Assembly (NCBI GenBank): GCA_017307275.1
Contig: JAFKFK010000010.1
Location: 1 to 64,000 of the forward strand
Source of the DNA: Alphaproteobacteria bacterium
GTDB lineage: Bacteria; Pseudomonadota; Alphaproteobacteria; Reyranellales; Reyranellaceae
Direction: 5' to 3'
DNA: 64,000 nt
Shown: positions 27,674 to 38,611 of the stretch, in pieces
Layout of the letters: every line of letters starts with the position of its first letter
Position numbering within the stretch: position 1 is the stretch's first letter
Program-made: the position numbers and the translations under genes
The notes under the pieces: generated by a model
Told to the model about the DNA's origin: nothing
The model's database searches: none
What the model saw: only the letters and a program-made list of their open reading frames with translations

Positions 27674-28570
27674 TCAGGAGCCGCCCACGACGGCCGCAAC
27701 CTCTTCACCGGAGGTGCGGAACACCCGGCTGGCCGAGACGTCGGCGATCTTCTCGATGTTGTCGACGACGTCCTCGATCGTCGGCGCACGGCCCGAAACG
27801 CGTAGGCCCTCGGCTTCGCGATACTCGATGCGCGCGAAGGTGCCGGCGCCGGCGCTCCAGATGTCGCCGGTACGCTGGCACTGCTCGGAGCAGAGATAAG
27901 CGACCATCGGCGAGACGAACTCGGGGCGGAGCTTGGCCAAGGCCTCGGGCGTCATCAGGCTCTCGGTCATGCGAGTGGCAGCCACCGGCGCCAGCGCGTT
28001 GATGAGGACGTTGTACTTCTGGCCCTCGAGACGCAGCGAATTCATGAAGCCCACCACGGCGAGCTTGGCGCCGCCGTAGTTCGCCTGGCCGAAGGTGCCG
28101 TAGATGCCCGAATTGGATGAGGTCACCACGACCCGGCCATAGGCTTTGGCGCGCATGATCGGCCACGCGGCGTGCGTCACGTAGGCGGTGCCCAGGAAGT
28201 GCACCTTCACGACGAACTCGAAATCCTCGACCGTCATGTTGTGGAAGGTCTTGTCGCGCAGCACGCCGGCATTATTTACGACGATATCGACGGTGCCGAA
28301 GGAATCGACGGCGGTCTTCACGATATTGGCGGCGCTCTTGGGATCGGCCACCGAATCGTAGTTCGGCACGGCCTGTCCGCCCGCCGCCTTGATCTCGGCC
28401 ACGACCTTGTCGGCCGCGGCATGGTCGCCGCCCTTGCCATCGACCGCCCCACCCGGATCGTTCACCACCACCTTGGCGCCGCGGCTGGCAAGCAGCAGCG
28501 CATGCGCGCGGCCGAGCCCGTTGCCGGCACCCGTGACGATGGCGACGCGATTATCGAAGCGGACAGTCAT
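27674..28570 (-). CDS. Short-chain dehydrogenase, (3R)-hydroxyacyl-CoA type
   Basis: A 298-residue SDR. The cofactor loop is VAIVTGAGNGLGRAHAL, NNAG appears as VVNNAGVLRD, and the active site is VVTSSNSGIYGTFGQANYG with the YxxxK Lys after it. GKGGDHAAADKVVAEI matches the dehydrogenase domain of peroxisomal multifunctional enzyme type 2, which oxidises (3R)-hydroxyacyl-CoA. The C-terminal 50 residues extend beyond a basic SDR. It is near hydratases and a thiolase, consistent with beta-oxidation of unusual acyl chains such as steroid side chains. Confidence 0.9.
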   Translation of the reverse strand: MTVRFDNRVAIVTGAGNGLGRAHALLLASRGAKVVVNDPGGAVDGKGGDHAAADKVVAEIKAAGGQAVPNYDSVADPKSAANIVKTAVDSFGTVDIVVNNAGVLRDKTFHNMTVEDFEFVVKVHFLGTAYVTHAAWPIMRAKAYGRVVVTSSNSGIYGTFGQANYGGAKLAVVGFMNSLRLEGQKYNVLINALAPVAATRMTESLMTPEALAKLRPEFVSPMVAYLCSEQCQRTGDIWSAGAGTFARIEYREAEGLRVSGRAPTIEDVVDNIEKIADVSASRVFRTSGEEVAAVVGGS

Positions 28571-28657
28571 TGCCTATCTCTCCCCAAATGCACAAACCGG
28601 GAGAGTTCTTGGACCTCACCGGGACGGAGACACCATGTCGGATGTTTCGTCCCGGTT

Positions 28658-29908
28658 TCAAGAGCGTTGCAGGATCACCACCGATGCAACGGCCTCCTCC
28701 ATGCCGATGACACCGCCGCCGTTCTCGGCCAAGGCGATCTCCGCCCCTTTGACCTGACGTGCGCCGGCCTCGCCGCGGAGCTGGGTCGCAAGCTCTGCCA
28801 GCATGGAGAGGCCGGTGGCGCCCACCGGATGGCCTTTGGAAACGAGCCCGCCGGACGTGTTGACCGGCAGCTTGCCGCCGGGCCCCGTAGCCCCCGACTC
28901 GACGAACTTGCCGCCCTCGCCCTCGGGACAGAAGCGCAGCATCTCGCACTGGTAGATCTCGCAGAAGCTGGTGGCGTCGTGGACTTCGGCAACGTCGATG
29001 TCCGTGGGGCCAAGGCCCGCCATCTTGTAGGCCTTGTCGGCTGCGGCGCGTGTCAGGCCCGGCTGATCGAGTTCCCGATACATGCCGCCGGAAAAACCCA
29101 CGCCGGCAATGCGCACGGCGCGATCCTGCACCGCCTTGGGCAGCTTCTCGAGATATTCCTTAGAGCAGAGGAGTGCCGCAGCAGCGCCATCGCCGATCGG
29201 TGCGCACATCGCGCGGGTCAGCGGAAACGATACAGGCCGGTCTTCCATCACCGACTGCGGCGTCATCTGGAAGCGATACTGTGCCTTCTCGTTCAGGGCG
29301 CCGTAATTGTGATTCTTGGCAGCACCGGCCGCAATCTGCGCCTGCGTCGTGCCGTACTTCCACATGTGCCATTTGGCCTGCATGGCATAGGTGTCCATGA
29401 AGATGGTGCGGTCGTCGCCCGGCTTGAACTCCGAGCCGACCATCTTGCCGACCCGGTTCATCTCGTCGACCAGCCGGTCATGCTGGCTGGTGATGTAACC
29501 TTGATTGAAGAGGCCGGCGGTGCGCTCCGGCGCCTCGGGGCTGAAGAGCTTCTCGACGCCGATGCAGAAGGAAAGCTCGTGAGTGCCGGCCAGCACGTCC
29601 TTCCAGGCACCCATGAAGGCGGTCGAAGCGGTGGCGCAGGCATTCTCGACGTTGAACATCGGCACGCGCTCGGGGAACAGCCCCTCTTCCACCAGCGGCT
29701 GGAACAACGCCTGGCCGCGGATCGAGTTCTGGCCCCAGAAGCCCATGCCGCAATTGCCCAGCCAGCCGGATTCGATATCCACGCCGGTCTTCATGCCGGC
29801 ATCCGACAAGGTGCCCAGATAGGCCTCGCGGGCAAGATCACCGAAGCTCAGGCCGGGGTGCTTCTTGAAGACGGTGGTGTAGGCGCCGATCACATAGACG
29901 TCGCGCAT
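28658..29908 (-). CDS. SCP-x-like thiolase
   Basis: A 416-residue thiolase-fold protein. The nucleophile Cys is in NVENACATASTAFMG, the second-half motif is VAEVHDATSFCEIYQ, and the His is in GGLVSKGHPVGATG. This arrangement is typical of sterol-carrier-protein-x and nonspecific lipid-transfer thiolases rather than classical FadA. Its partner DUF35 protein is not seen adjacent. ATG at 29908 gives the expected MRDVYVIGAYTT start. It is divergent from the GlcD-type oxidase. Confidence 0.88.
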   Translation of the reverse strand: MRDVYVIGAYTTVFKKHPGLSFGDLAREAYLGTLSDAGMKTGVDIESGWLGNCGMGFWGQNSIRGQALFQPLVEEGLFPERVPMFNVENACATASTAFMGAWKDVLAGTHELSFCIGVEKLFSPEAPERTAGLFNQGYITSQHDRLVDEMNRVGKMVGSEFKPGDDRTIFMDTYAMQAKWHMWKYGTTQAQIAAGAAKNHNYGALNEKAQYRFQMTPQSVMEDRPVSFPLTRAMCAPIGDGAAAALLCSKEYLEKLPKAVQDRAVRIAGVGFSGGMYRELDQPGLTRAAADKAYKMAGLGPTDIDVAEVHDATSFCEIYQCEMLRFCPEGEGGKFVESGATGPGGKLPVNTSGGLVSKGHPVGATGLSMLAELATQLRGEAGARQVKGAEIALAENGGGVIGMEEAVASVVILQRS

Positions 29909-29990
29909 GGCGGGGTTTCCTCGGGCTGGCTGCAGGTTGGCTTTCCCGCCATTTGAGCGTATCCAAATGGTTCCCGCTAGGAGAACCGAC

Positions 29991-31394
29991 ATGGCCGCTC
30001 AGGCCCAGGCAAAAGCCCCCAACGTCGACGCCACCATCGCCGAGCTGAAGCAGATTTTCGGCGACCGGGTCAGCACCGCGCATGCCGTGCGCGAGCAGCA
30101 CGGCAAGGATATTTCGTATCACGAAGCGCACCTGCCCGACGCCGTGGTCTTTGCCGAGTCTGCCGAAGAGGTCCAGCAGATCGTGCAGCTCTGCGCCCGC
30201 CTCAAGACGCCGATCATTCCCTTCGGTACTGGCACCTCGCTGGAAGGCCATATCAGTGCGCCGAACGGCGGCATCTCGCTCGACGTCAGTCGCATGAACA
30301 AGGTGCTGGCCGTGAACGAAGCCGACCTCGACGTGGTCGTGCAGCCGGGCGTCACCCGCAAGCAGCTCAACGAATATATCCGCGATACCGGCCTGTTCTT
30401 CCCGATCGACCCCGGCGCCGATGCCTCGATCGGTGGCATGACCAGTACGCGCGCCTCTGGGACCAACGCTGTGCGCTACGGCACGATGCGCGAGAACGTG
30501 CTTTCGCTGCAGGTCGTGACAGCGGACGGCCGCCTGATGCGGCTTGGCCGTCGCTCGCGCAAGTCGAGCGCAGGCTACGATCTCGTGAAGCTCTTCATAG
30601 GTTCGGAAGGTACCCTCGGCGTCATCACCGAGGTCACGCTGCGTCTCTACGGCATCCCCGAATCGATGGTCGCGGCGACGTGCGCTTTCGACAGCCTCGA
30701 AGGCGCGGTCAACACCGTCATCCAGACCATCCAGTCCGGCATTCCGGTGGCGCGCATCGAGCTGATGGATACCGAGACGGTCGATACCGTGAACAAGTAT
30801 TCCAAGCTCAGCCTGCCGTCCAAGAACCTGCTGCTGCTGGAATTCCATGGCACCGAGGCCAGCACCAAGGAGCAGGCCGAGATGGTGCAGGCGCTCGCCG
30901 CCGAGCATGGCGGCGGCGACTTCGCCTGGACCAGCCAGGCCGAGGAGCGCAGCAAGATGTGGCAGGCACGCCACGACGCCGCCTGGGCCGCGAAGGCCGC
31001 AAAGCCCGGCTGGGGCATGTGGGCGACCGATGTCTGCGTGCCGATCTCAAATCTCGCCGAGTGCATCCTCGAAACACAGAAGGACATCGTCGCGAACGGC
31101 ATCTACGCGCCCATCGTGGGCCATGTCGGCGACGGCAACTTCCACCTCACCATGATGGTGAACCCGGACGATCCGACCTACCTGCCCAAGGCCGAAGCCC
31201 TCAACGATCGTATGATCGCCCGCGCCTTGGCGCTCGGCGGCACCTGCACCGGCGAACACGGTGTCGGCATGGGCAAGATCAAGTTCCTCTACGAGGAGCA
31301 TGGCGAGGCCGTGTCGCTGATGCGTTCGATCAAGAAGGCTCTGGACCCGGACAACATCATGAACCCGGGCAAGATCATGGGGCCGATCAACTGA
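29991..31394 (+). CDS. FAD-linked oxidase, GlcD / D-lactate dehydrogenase type
   Basis: A 467-residue flavoprotein. The FAD-binding PCMH domain spans about residues 40-220, with IPFGTGTSLEGHI, DASIGGMTSTRASGTNAVRY and LFIGSEGTLGVITEVTL. The C-terminal substrate domain has GHVGDGNFHL and CTGEHGVGMGKI, whose His residues bind the 2-hydroxy acid. It oxidises D-lactate, glycolate or a related acid. ATG at 29991 has AGGAG in place. It overlaps the convergent acyl-CoA synthetase stop by eight bases. Confidence 0.92.
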   Translation: MAAQAQAKAPNVDATIAELKQIFGDRVSTAHAVREQHGKDISYHEAHLPDAVVFAESAEEVQQIVQLCARLKTPIIPFGTGTSLEGHISAPNGGISLDVSRMNKVLAVNEADLDVVVQPGVTRKQLNEYIRDTGLFFPIDPGADASIGGMTSTRASGTNAVRYGTMRENVLSLQVVTADGRLMRLGRRSRKSSAGYDLVKLFIGSEGTLGVITEVTLRLYGIPESMVAATCAFDSLEGAVNTVIQTIQSGIPVARIELMDTETVDTVNKYSKLSLPSKNLLLLEFHGTEASTKEQAEMVQALAAEHGGGDFAWTSQAEERSKMWQARHDAAWAAKAAKPGWGMWATDVCVPISNLAECILETQKDIVANGIYAPIVGHVGDGNFHLTMMVNPDDPTYLPKAEALNDRMIARALALGGTCTGEHGVGMGKIKFLYEEHGEAVSLMRSIKKALDPDNIMNPGKIMGPIN

Positions 31395-33240
31395 CCTTCA
31401 CGACATGCCGGATCTGAAAGCCGCCCAGGAGCTCGGCGCAGCGTTTGGTAATCGCGTCGCTTGATCCGCCTGCAGCCCGGACCTCGGCGAGCGTGCCGTA
31501 GGCCGGATCGCTACGCACCGTCACCTCGGCCGTCACGCCCTCGGCCCTGAGCGGCGCCAGCGCCGCGTCGAACGCCCTCTGCGCGGCGTCGAGCCTGAGC
31601 GCCGGCTTGAAGATCTTGCCGACGCCGGTCACGGGCATGACAGGTATCGGGACGACCTGCACGGGAACGGCAGCACGTTCCGGTATCTCCTTGCGGCAGA
31701 ATTCCCGAAGCTCCTCAGGCGTCGCCTGCTTGCCGGGCCGCAACTGCACGAAAGCCATCGGCAGTTCACCGGCATAGGCGTCCGGCAACCCGACAGCCGC
31801 CGCCGTCTCGACAGCTGGGTGGCGCGTCAATGCTTCTTCGATCATCACGGGGTCGATGTTGTGGCCGCCGCGGATGATCAGGTCCTTCGAGCGCCCGGTC
31901 AGCCACAGATAGCCATCGGCATCGAGCCGGCCAAGGTCGCCGGAGTCGAGCCAGCCGTCTGCCAGCATGGCGCCCTCGTTGTGGCGCGGATTGAGATAGC
32001 CCGGCGTGACCTGCGGCCCTCGCATCAGCACATGGCCGATCTCGCCCAAGTCACAATCGCGACGGATCGCACCATCCGGCCCGACATCGGCCACGCGTAC
32101 CTCGAGGTAAGGCAACCGCAGACCGACCGATCCGGCGCGACGCTCGCCGTGCGACGGATTCATCGTCGAATAGCAGTGCACCTCGGTCATGCCGTAACCC
32201 TCAACCACCGGGATGCCGAACTCCTGCTCGACCCGCCGGATCAACTCGACCGGCACTGTCGAGCCGCCGCTGACGAAGCCCTTCAGCGTACTCAGGTCAT
32301 GGCCTTCGCGGGTGACATTCATGATCGCGGCCAAGGTCGTCGGCACTGCACCGCCCAACGTCACCTTGTGGCGCTCGACGATGCTCCAATAGTCGCGCAC
32401 CACATTGGGATTGCGCGCGCCGAGCGGCGTGGGAATCACGACGGTCCAACCGCTCGCGACGCCCGACAGCGCACCGAAGATCGAACCACCGACATGGAAT
32501 TGCGGCAGCGGGTTGAGCAGAACCGAGCCGGGCGCCAGGTCGAAAGGCAGCGCATTGGTCCACGCCGCCAGCGTCAGCGCGCCGTGGGTATGCTGCGCGA
32601 GCTTCGGCAGACCTGTCGTCCCGCCGGTATGGAAGAGCGCTGCGACAGTCTCGCGTCCGAGCTTCTTGGGCGCTACCAGCCGGTCGCCGGGCTGCTGCGC
32701 ACAGGCCGCCTCGAACTCGACGACGCCCGACATACGAGCACTTGCCTGGCCGCCGACCCGGAAGACTTTCAGGCCCGGCAGGGCGGCGCGGATCGCTTCG
32801 ACCTTCGGCCAGATGTCGGGAAAGATCGAGGCATCGACCGCGATCAACGCCTTGGAACGCGCTTCCTTCATGATGCCCGCGATCTGCGAGGCGTCGAGGA
32901 AGTAGTTCACGGGATTGGCAACGGCGCCCACTTCCGCGCCCCAGAGCGCAAAGAAGGTCTCGGGTACCGACGGCATCAGCAGCGTCACCGTATCGTCGGG
33001 ACCGATGCCGTGGGCATGCAGGAGGTTCGCGGTCTGCAGCACCGAGGACATCAACTCGCCATACGTGACGTCGCGCACCGCATCGTCGGGTCCGGTTCCG
33101 GCGAGATAGCGGATCGCGACCTGGGATTTGTATGCCGCCGTCGCGTGCTGCAGTAGATCGAGCATGCTCTCGTGCTTCACACGCTCGGCCACCGGCACTT
33201 TTTCGATTTCGACGACATCCGCCTGCGTACGGAACTTCAT
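31387..33240 (-). CDS. Acyl-CoA synthetase, AMP-binding superfamily
   Basis: A 617-residue ANL-superfamily enzyme that activates a carboxylic acid to its CoA thioester through an acyl-AMP. Motif A3 is FHTGGTTGLPKLAQHT, A5 is VVEGYGMTEVHCYST, A7/A8 is GWLDSGDLGRLDADGYLW then GRSKDLIIRGGHNIDP, and the catalytic Lys is in TGVGKIFKP. A tail of about 60 residues follows the catalytic Lys. The specific acid is unknown. The ATG at 33240 is likely: earlier in-frame codons precede typical N-terminal sequence. The promoter should lie in the 33241-33324 gap. Confidence 0.92.
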   Translation of the reverse strand: MKFRTQADVVEIEKVPVAERVKHESMLDLLQHATAAYKSQVAIRYLAGTGPDDAVRDVTYGELMSSVLQTANLLHAHGIGPDDTVTLLMPSVPETFFALWGAEVGAVANPVNYFLDASQIAGIMKEARSKALIAVDASIFPDIWPKVEAIRAALPGLKVFRVGGQASARMSGVVEFEAACAQQPGDRLVAPKKLGRETVAALFHTGGTTGLPKLAQHTHGALTLAAWTNALPFDLAPGSVLLNPLPQFHVGGSIFGALSGVASGWTVVIPTPLGARNPNVVRDYWSIVERHKVTLGGAVPTTLAAIMNVTREGHDLSTLKGFVSGGSTVPVELIRRVEQEFGIPVVEGYGMTEVHCYSTMNPSHGERRAGSVGLRLPYLEVRVADVGPDGAIRRDCDLGEIGHVLMRGPQVTPGYLNPRHNEGAMLADGWLDSGDLGRLDADGYLWLTGRSKDLIIRGGHNIDPVMIEEALTRHPAVETAAAVGLPDAYAGELPMAFVQLRPGKQATPEELREFCRKEIPERAAVPVQVVPIPVMPVTGVGKIFKPALRLDAAQRAFDAALAPLRAEGVTAEVTVRSDPAYGTLAEVRAAGGSSDAITKRCAELLGGFQIRHVVKVS

Positions 33241-33324
33241 GGACGTTTCCTGCTTTGAATTATCGTTTGAGCCGATATCAGCAGAGCAGGAAGCTCCTGT
33301 CATCAGAGCCACGTTCCAACGAAA

Positions 33325-33348
33325 AAGGGCCGGCGATTGCCGGCCCTT
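33325..33348 (-). terminator. Rho-independent terminator downstream of RidA
   Basis: Perfect inverted repeat: AAGGGCCGGC and GCCGGCCCTT around a four-base loop at 33335-33338. Read on the minus strand it is followed by a run of T, the classical intrinsic terminator layout, 21 bases beyond the stop of the RidA gene. It separates the RidA-prfC transcript from the acyl-CoA synthetase gene. Confidence 0.88.
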
Positions 33349-33369
33349 CGTCTTTGGCGGTAAGCAGGC

Positions 33370-33717
33370 TTACTTGGCGGCCTGCACCATGATCTCGACC
33401 TTGAGACCAGGCGCCGCGAGCTTGGCTTCGACAGTGGCGCGAGCAGGCGCGTTGCCGGGTGACACCCAGGCATCCCACACTTCGTTCATCTGGCTCCAGG
33501 TGGAGATGTCCGTCAGCCAGATATTGGCCGACAGGATCTTCGACTTGTCGCTGCCGGCTTCGGCCAGGAACTTGTCGATCTTGTCGAGGATCTGCTTCGT
33601 CTGGCCCTTCACGTCGGCCTTGGCATCGTCGGCGGTCAGGCCGGCGAGATAGACCGTATCGCCGTGGACCACCGCACTGCTCATGCGCGGGCCAGCATTG
33701 ATTCGCTTGACGCTCAT
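33370..33717 (-). CDS. RidA-family protein, copy 1
   Basis: A 115-residue YjgF/RidA-family protein. Members such as E. coli RidA deaminate reactive enamines and imines. The key Arg is in PARATVEAKL and the Glu in VEIMVQAAK at the C-terminus, both in family positions. It closely resembles the next RidA gene upstream, sharing the KRI...GPRMS start and WLTDIS/WLADIS core. It is last in a prfC-ridA-ridA run and is followed by a strong terminator. Confidence 0.9.
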   Translation of the reverse strand: MSVKRINAGPRMSSAVVHGDTVYLAGLTADDAKADVKGQTKQILDKIDKFLAEAGSDKSKILSANIWLTDISTWSQMNEVWDAWVSPGNAPARATVEAKLAAPGLKVEIMVQAAK

Positions 33718-33756
33718 TTCCTTCTCCTCCGTAAAATCGGCGGCGACCTTAGCAGA

Positions 33757-34103
33757 CTAGATCGCCGCGACGACCATGATTTCTATTCTCATCTTCGGGT
33801 CGTTCAGCTTGGCCTGAACCGTCGCGCGAGCCGGCGTCTGGCCGGGCACGACCCACGCATCCCATACGGCGTTCATGGCGGCGAAATCGGAAATGTCGGC
33901 CAGCCAGATCACGGCGCTCAGGATCTTCGTCTTGTCGCTACCGCCCTTGGCCAGCAGCGAATCGATCTCCGCCAAGGTCTGCTTCACCTGATCGGCGATG
34001 TCGGTCGAGGTGTCTTCAGGGATCATGCCCGAGCAATGGATGCGATTGCCTTTGACGACAGCCTCGCTCATGCGCGGGCCGGGATCGATGCGCTTCAGGG
34101 TCA

Positions 34104-34107
<4 letters not shown>
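33757..34107 (-). CDS. RidA-family protein, copy 2
   Basis: A 116-residue RidA-family protein with the same PARATVQAKL Arg and MRIEIMVVAA Glu as copy 1, so both retain catalytic residues. The start is ATGATG at 34107/34104, overlapping the prfC stop (ATGA), which points to translational coupling with release factor 3. The pair most likely arose by tandem duplication; differing loops suggest different imine substrates. Confidence 0.9.
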
Positions 34108-35723
<1,616 letters not shown>

Positions 35724-35775
35724 TTTTGGGGGGACCTTTGGAGGTGCGTGGGGGTACCCGACACCCCCTGCCCCG

Positions 35776-37587
35776 TCAACCCGCGCTCTTCAGCTCCTCG
35801 CGCAGCATTTCCAGCTCCAGCCACTCGGTTTCGGCGGCATCGAGCTCGGCCTGGGCAGCGCCGAGACGGGTGGTCTTGGCGGCAAAACCCTTGGGATCGC
35901 GCGTGTAGAGCGCAGGATCGGCCAAAGCCTCGTTGAGGGCGGCCATCTCGGCGTGCAGCGCATCCATCTTCTTCGGCAGCTCGGCCAGCGCCCGCTCCCG
36001 CTTGTAGCCGAGGCGCTGCTTGGCCGGCGCCGCTTCTCGCGGTGCGGCGGTTGTCTTCTCCCGCCGAACCGCCGGTGCAGCGGACACCTCGCGCGGTCCG
36101 CGCTGGAAGAGATAGTCGCTGTAGCCACCGGCATATTCGATGGCGGTGCCGTCGCCTTCCAGAGCGATGGTCGACGTCACCAGCCGGTCGAGGAAATCGC
36201 GATCATGGCTCACCAAGAGGACAGTGCCGTCATAGTCCGCCAGCGCCTCCTGCAGGAGGTCGAGCGTATCGGCGTCGAGATCGTTGGTGGGTTCGTCGAG
36301 GACGATCAGGTTCGAGGGCGCGGCCAGAGCCTTGGCGAGGAGAAGACGATTGCGCTCACCGCCCGACAGCGTGCGCACCGGCTGACGCGCCTGTTCGTCG
36401 CGGAACAGATACTCGCGCAGATAGGTCATCACATGCCGTTGCTGGCCGCGCACCAATACGTGGTCGTTGCGGTCCGCCAGGATCTCCCACGGCGTCTTGT
36501 CGGGATCGAGGGCAGTGCGGCGCTGGTCGATCACCACGGGAATCAAGTTCGCACCGAGCTTCACGGAACCGGTATCGGGCTCCAGCTCACCGATCAGCAT
36601 GCGCAGCAGCGTCGTCTTGCCCGCGCCGTTGGGGCCGATCAGACCGATGCGGTCGCGACGGAAGATGCGCGTGGAGAACTCGCGCACAACGGTCTTGTCG
36701 CCCCAGCTCTTGGAGATGTTGCGTGCCGTGATGGCCAGTGCGCCCGACTGCTCGGCCGACCCTGTCTCGATGACGGCACGACCGACCGGGCCGATCTGCT
36801 GGCGCCGTTGCTTGCGCAACTCACCGAGCGCCCGCAGTCGGCCCTCGTTGCGCGTACGGCGGGCACGAATGCTCTTGCCGGCCCATTCGGTCTCGCGCTC
36901 GATCAGGCGGTCGAGCTTGTGCCGCTCCGTCGCCTCGCGCTCCAGGATGTCATTCGACCAAGTCTCAAACTCGGCATAGCCGCGGTCGAGGCGACGCACG
37001 ATGCCGCGATCGAGCCAGAGCACCGCACGCGCCAGGTTTGTGAGAAAGCGCCGGTCATGGCTCACCAGCACGTAGGCACCCTTCCAGGCGGCCAACGTGG
37101 CTTCGAGCCATTCGATGGTCGGCAGGTCGAGATGGTTGGTCGGCTCGTCGAGCAGCAGCACATCCGGCTCGGCCACCAGAGCACGCGCCAACGCCACGCG
37201 ACGTGCCTCACCACCCGACAGCCCGGACGGCGCGCGAGTGCCGTCGAGTTTCAGCTCGTCGAGAAGCGCCGCCACGCGATAGTCCGAAGGCCCGAGCGAA
37301 TCGGCGAGCGCCGAAGTCACATAGTGCGCCACGGTCTCGTGGCCGGTGAAGTCCGGCTCCTGCGGCAGGGTCGCAACAACGGCGCCCGGTTGGGCGAAGC
37401 GGGTCCCTGAATCGGCGATCGGCTCGCCCGCCAGGATGCGCAGCAGGGTCGACTTGCCGGCACCGTTGCGGCCGATCAGCGACAGGCGTTCGCCGGGCGC
37501 AATCGAAAGCTCGACGCCGTCGAGGATCGTCTGGTCGCCCAGCCGAAAGCGGATGTCCTGGAGTGCAAGAAGGGGCGGTTCAGCCAT
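35776..37587 (-). CDS. ABC-F family ATPase, Uup-like
   Basis: A 603-residue soluble protein with two ABC ATPase domains and no membrane helices. Walker A motifs are GRNGAGKST and GPNGAGKTT, signatures are LSGGEARRVALARAL and LSGGERNRLLLAKAL, and Walker B motifs are LLLDEPTNHLDL and IVLDEPTNDLDA. The C-terminus has a Lys/Ala linker and a predicted coiled coil typical of Uup, which acts in ribosome- or DNA-related functions. ATG at 37587 puts the first ATPase at the N-terminus. It is divergent from an unrecognised gene. Confidence 0.92.
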   Translation of the reverse strand: MAEPPLLALQDIRFRLGDQTILDGVELSIAPGERLSLIGRNGAGKSTLLRILAGEPIADSGTRFAQPGAVVATLPQEPDFTGHETVAHYVTSALADSLGPSDYRVAALLDELKLDGTRAPSGLSGGEARRVALARALVAEPDVLLLDEPTNHLDLPTIEWLEATLAAWKGAYVLVSHDRRFLTNLARAVLWLDRGIVRRLDRGYAEFETWSNDILEREATERHKLDRLIERETEWAGKSIRARRTRNEGRLRALGELRKQRRQQIGPVGRAVIETGSAEQSGALAITARNISKSWGDKTVVREFSTRIFRRDRIGLIGPNGAGKTTLLRMLIGELEPDTGSVKLGANLIPVVIDQRRTALDPDKTPWEILADRNDHVLVRGQQRHVMTYLREYLFRDEQARQPVRTLSGGERNRLLLAKALAAPSNLIVLDEPTNDLDADTLDLLQEALADYDGTVLLVSHDRDFLDRLVTSTIALEGDGTAIEYAGGYSDYLFQRGPREVSAAPAVRREKTTAAPREAAPAKQRLGYKRERALAELPKKMDALHAEMAALNEALADPALYTRDPKGFAAKTTRLGAAQAELDAAETEWLELEMLREELKSAG

Positions 37588-37653
37588 GGAGGTCGGTCTC
37601 TTGCCGGATGCCGACCGAGTGGGCAAGGGCCAGCGGCAGCGGTAGGATCACGC

Positions 37654-38604
37654 ATGCTGCGGGTCGTGGGGGAACCAAGACGTATCGACCGCGCCATCAA
37701 ACGCCTGCAGGGCGCGTTGAAAGGCGTCCCTGCGCGCGGCGTGCGCCTCACCTGGCGTGGCGGCGAACTCCGCACCGCCATCCACTGGACCCGCGACGAT
37801 TCCTTCTGGTGGACGTTCGAGCCCCGCCGGACGCGCGATGGCATCGCCGCACGGCATGCGCTGCTTCTGGGATATGCCCCCGATCCGCCGACCAAGCGCG
37901 AAAGCATCACCTGCGAGATCAACCTGCCGCGTGCCGGCACCGACCGGAAAGTGGCGGGCATTGTCGTCGCAGACGCAGATGGTGCCCTCTACCTCGCACA
38001 CTCCGGCCGCATGGGCGGCGCCCGGTCTGGCCAGCGCAAGGCGGCCTTTCGCGAATTTCTTGCCGACGGGGTCTGGCGCAACGTGACCTGGCCCGACGGA
38101 GCGGAGTCGGAAGCGCTGATCGTGGCACCGCTCGACAGCCCGCGGTTGACCCGCCTGCTCGGACGGTTCGTCGACTCGGTGCGCCGCTTCAAGGCTGGCG
38201 AACCACCACGCGCGCGGACCGGTCTTTGCGTCGAGCCGCTGCGGATCGATTCCGCGGTGGCAGCCTGCGACCGCAGGCTGGTGGACGCGGCCTTGCACGA
38301 GGAGCTTGCCAAGCGCGGCCTGTTCGGCGGCGCCCACGATCTCTTCTCCCTGCGCGGCGAGCGATCGCAGCCGCTCTTTGCCCTGGTGGCCGACGGCCAG
38401 GCCGACGAACTGGCGCTCGCGGTGGGATCGTTATCGCTTGCCTCCGCGCGCAGTGGGCCCGATATCAGGCCCATCCTGATCGCGCCGGCCTCGCTGGCCG
38501 ACGGCGATGCGGCCCTCAAAGCGCTCCCCTTCGCCTGTGTGCGCTTCCGCTGGCGCGGGGCGCGTGCTGTGTTCGATGGACTGGACGACGCGTTGGAAGG
38601 ATGA
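37654..38604 (+). CDS. Unrecognised 316-residue protein
   Basis: I do not recognise this family with confidence. The frame has a good ribosome-binding site (AGGA six bases before ATG 37654). It encodes an N-terminal half (about 1-185) with Trp- and Arg-rich segments such as DDSFWWTFEPRR and a motif LAHSGRMGGARSGQRKAAF that looks like a conserved active or binding loop. A C-terminal half follows, with FALVADGQADELALAVGSLS and CVRFRWRGARAV. No signal peptide or membrane helix is evident. The DUF1491 gene follows after only seven bases, so the two are probably cotranscribed. Confidence 0.65.
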   Translation: MLRVVGEPRRIDRAIKRLQGALKGVPARGVRLTWRGGELRTAIHWTRDDSFWWTFEPRRTRDGIAARHALLLGYAPDPPTKRESITCEINLPRAGTDRKVAGIVVADADGALYLAHSGRMGGARSGQRKAAFREFLADGVWRNVTWPDGAESEALIVAPLDSPRLTRLLGRFVDSVRRFKAGEPPRARTGLCVEPLRIDSAVAACDRRLVDAALHEELAKRGLFGGAHDLFSLRGERSQPLFALVADGQADELALAVGSLSLASARSGPDIRPILIAPASLADGDAALKALPFACVRFRWRGARAVFDGLDDALEG

Positions 38605-38611
38605 CGAGCCG

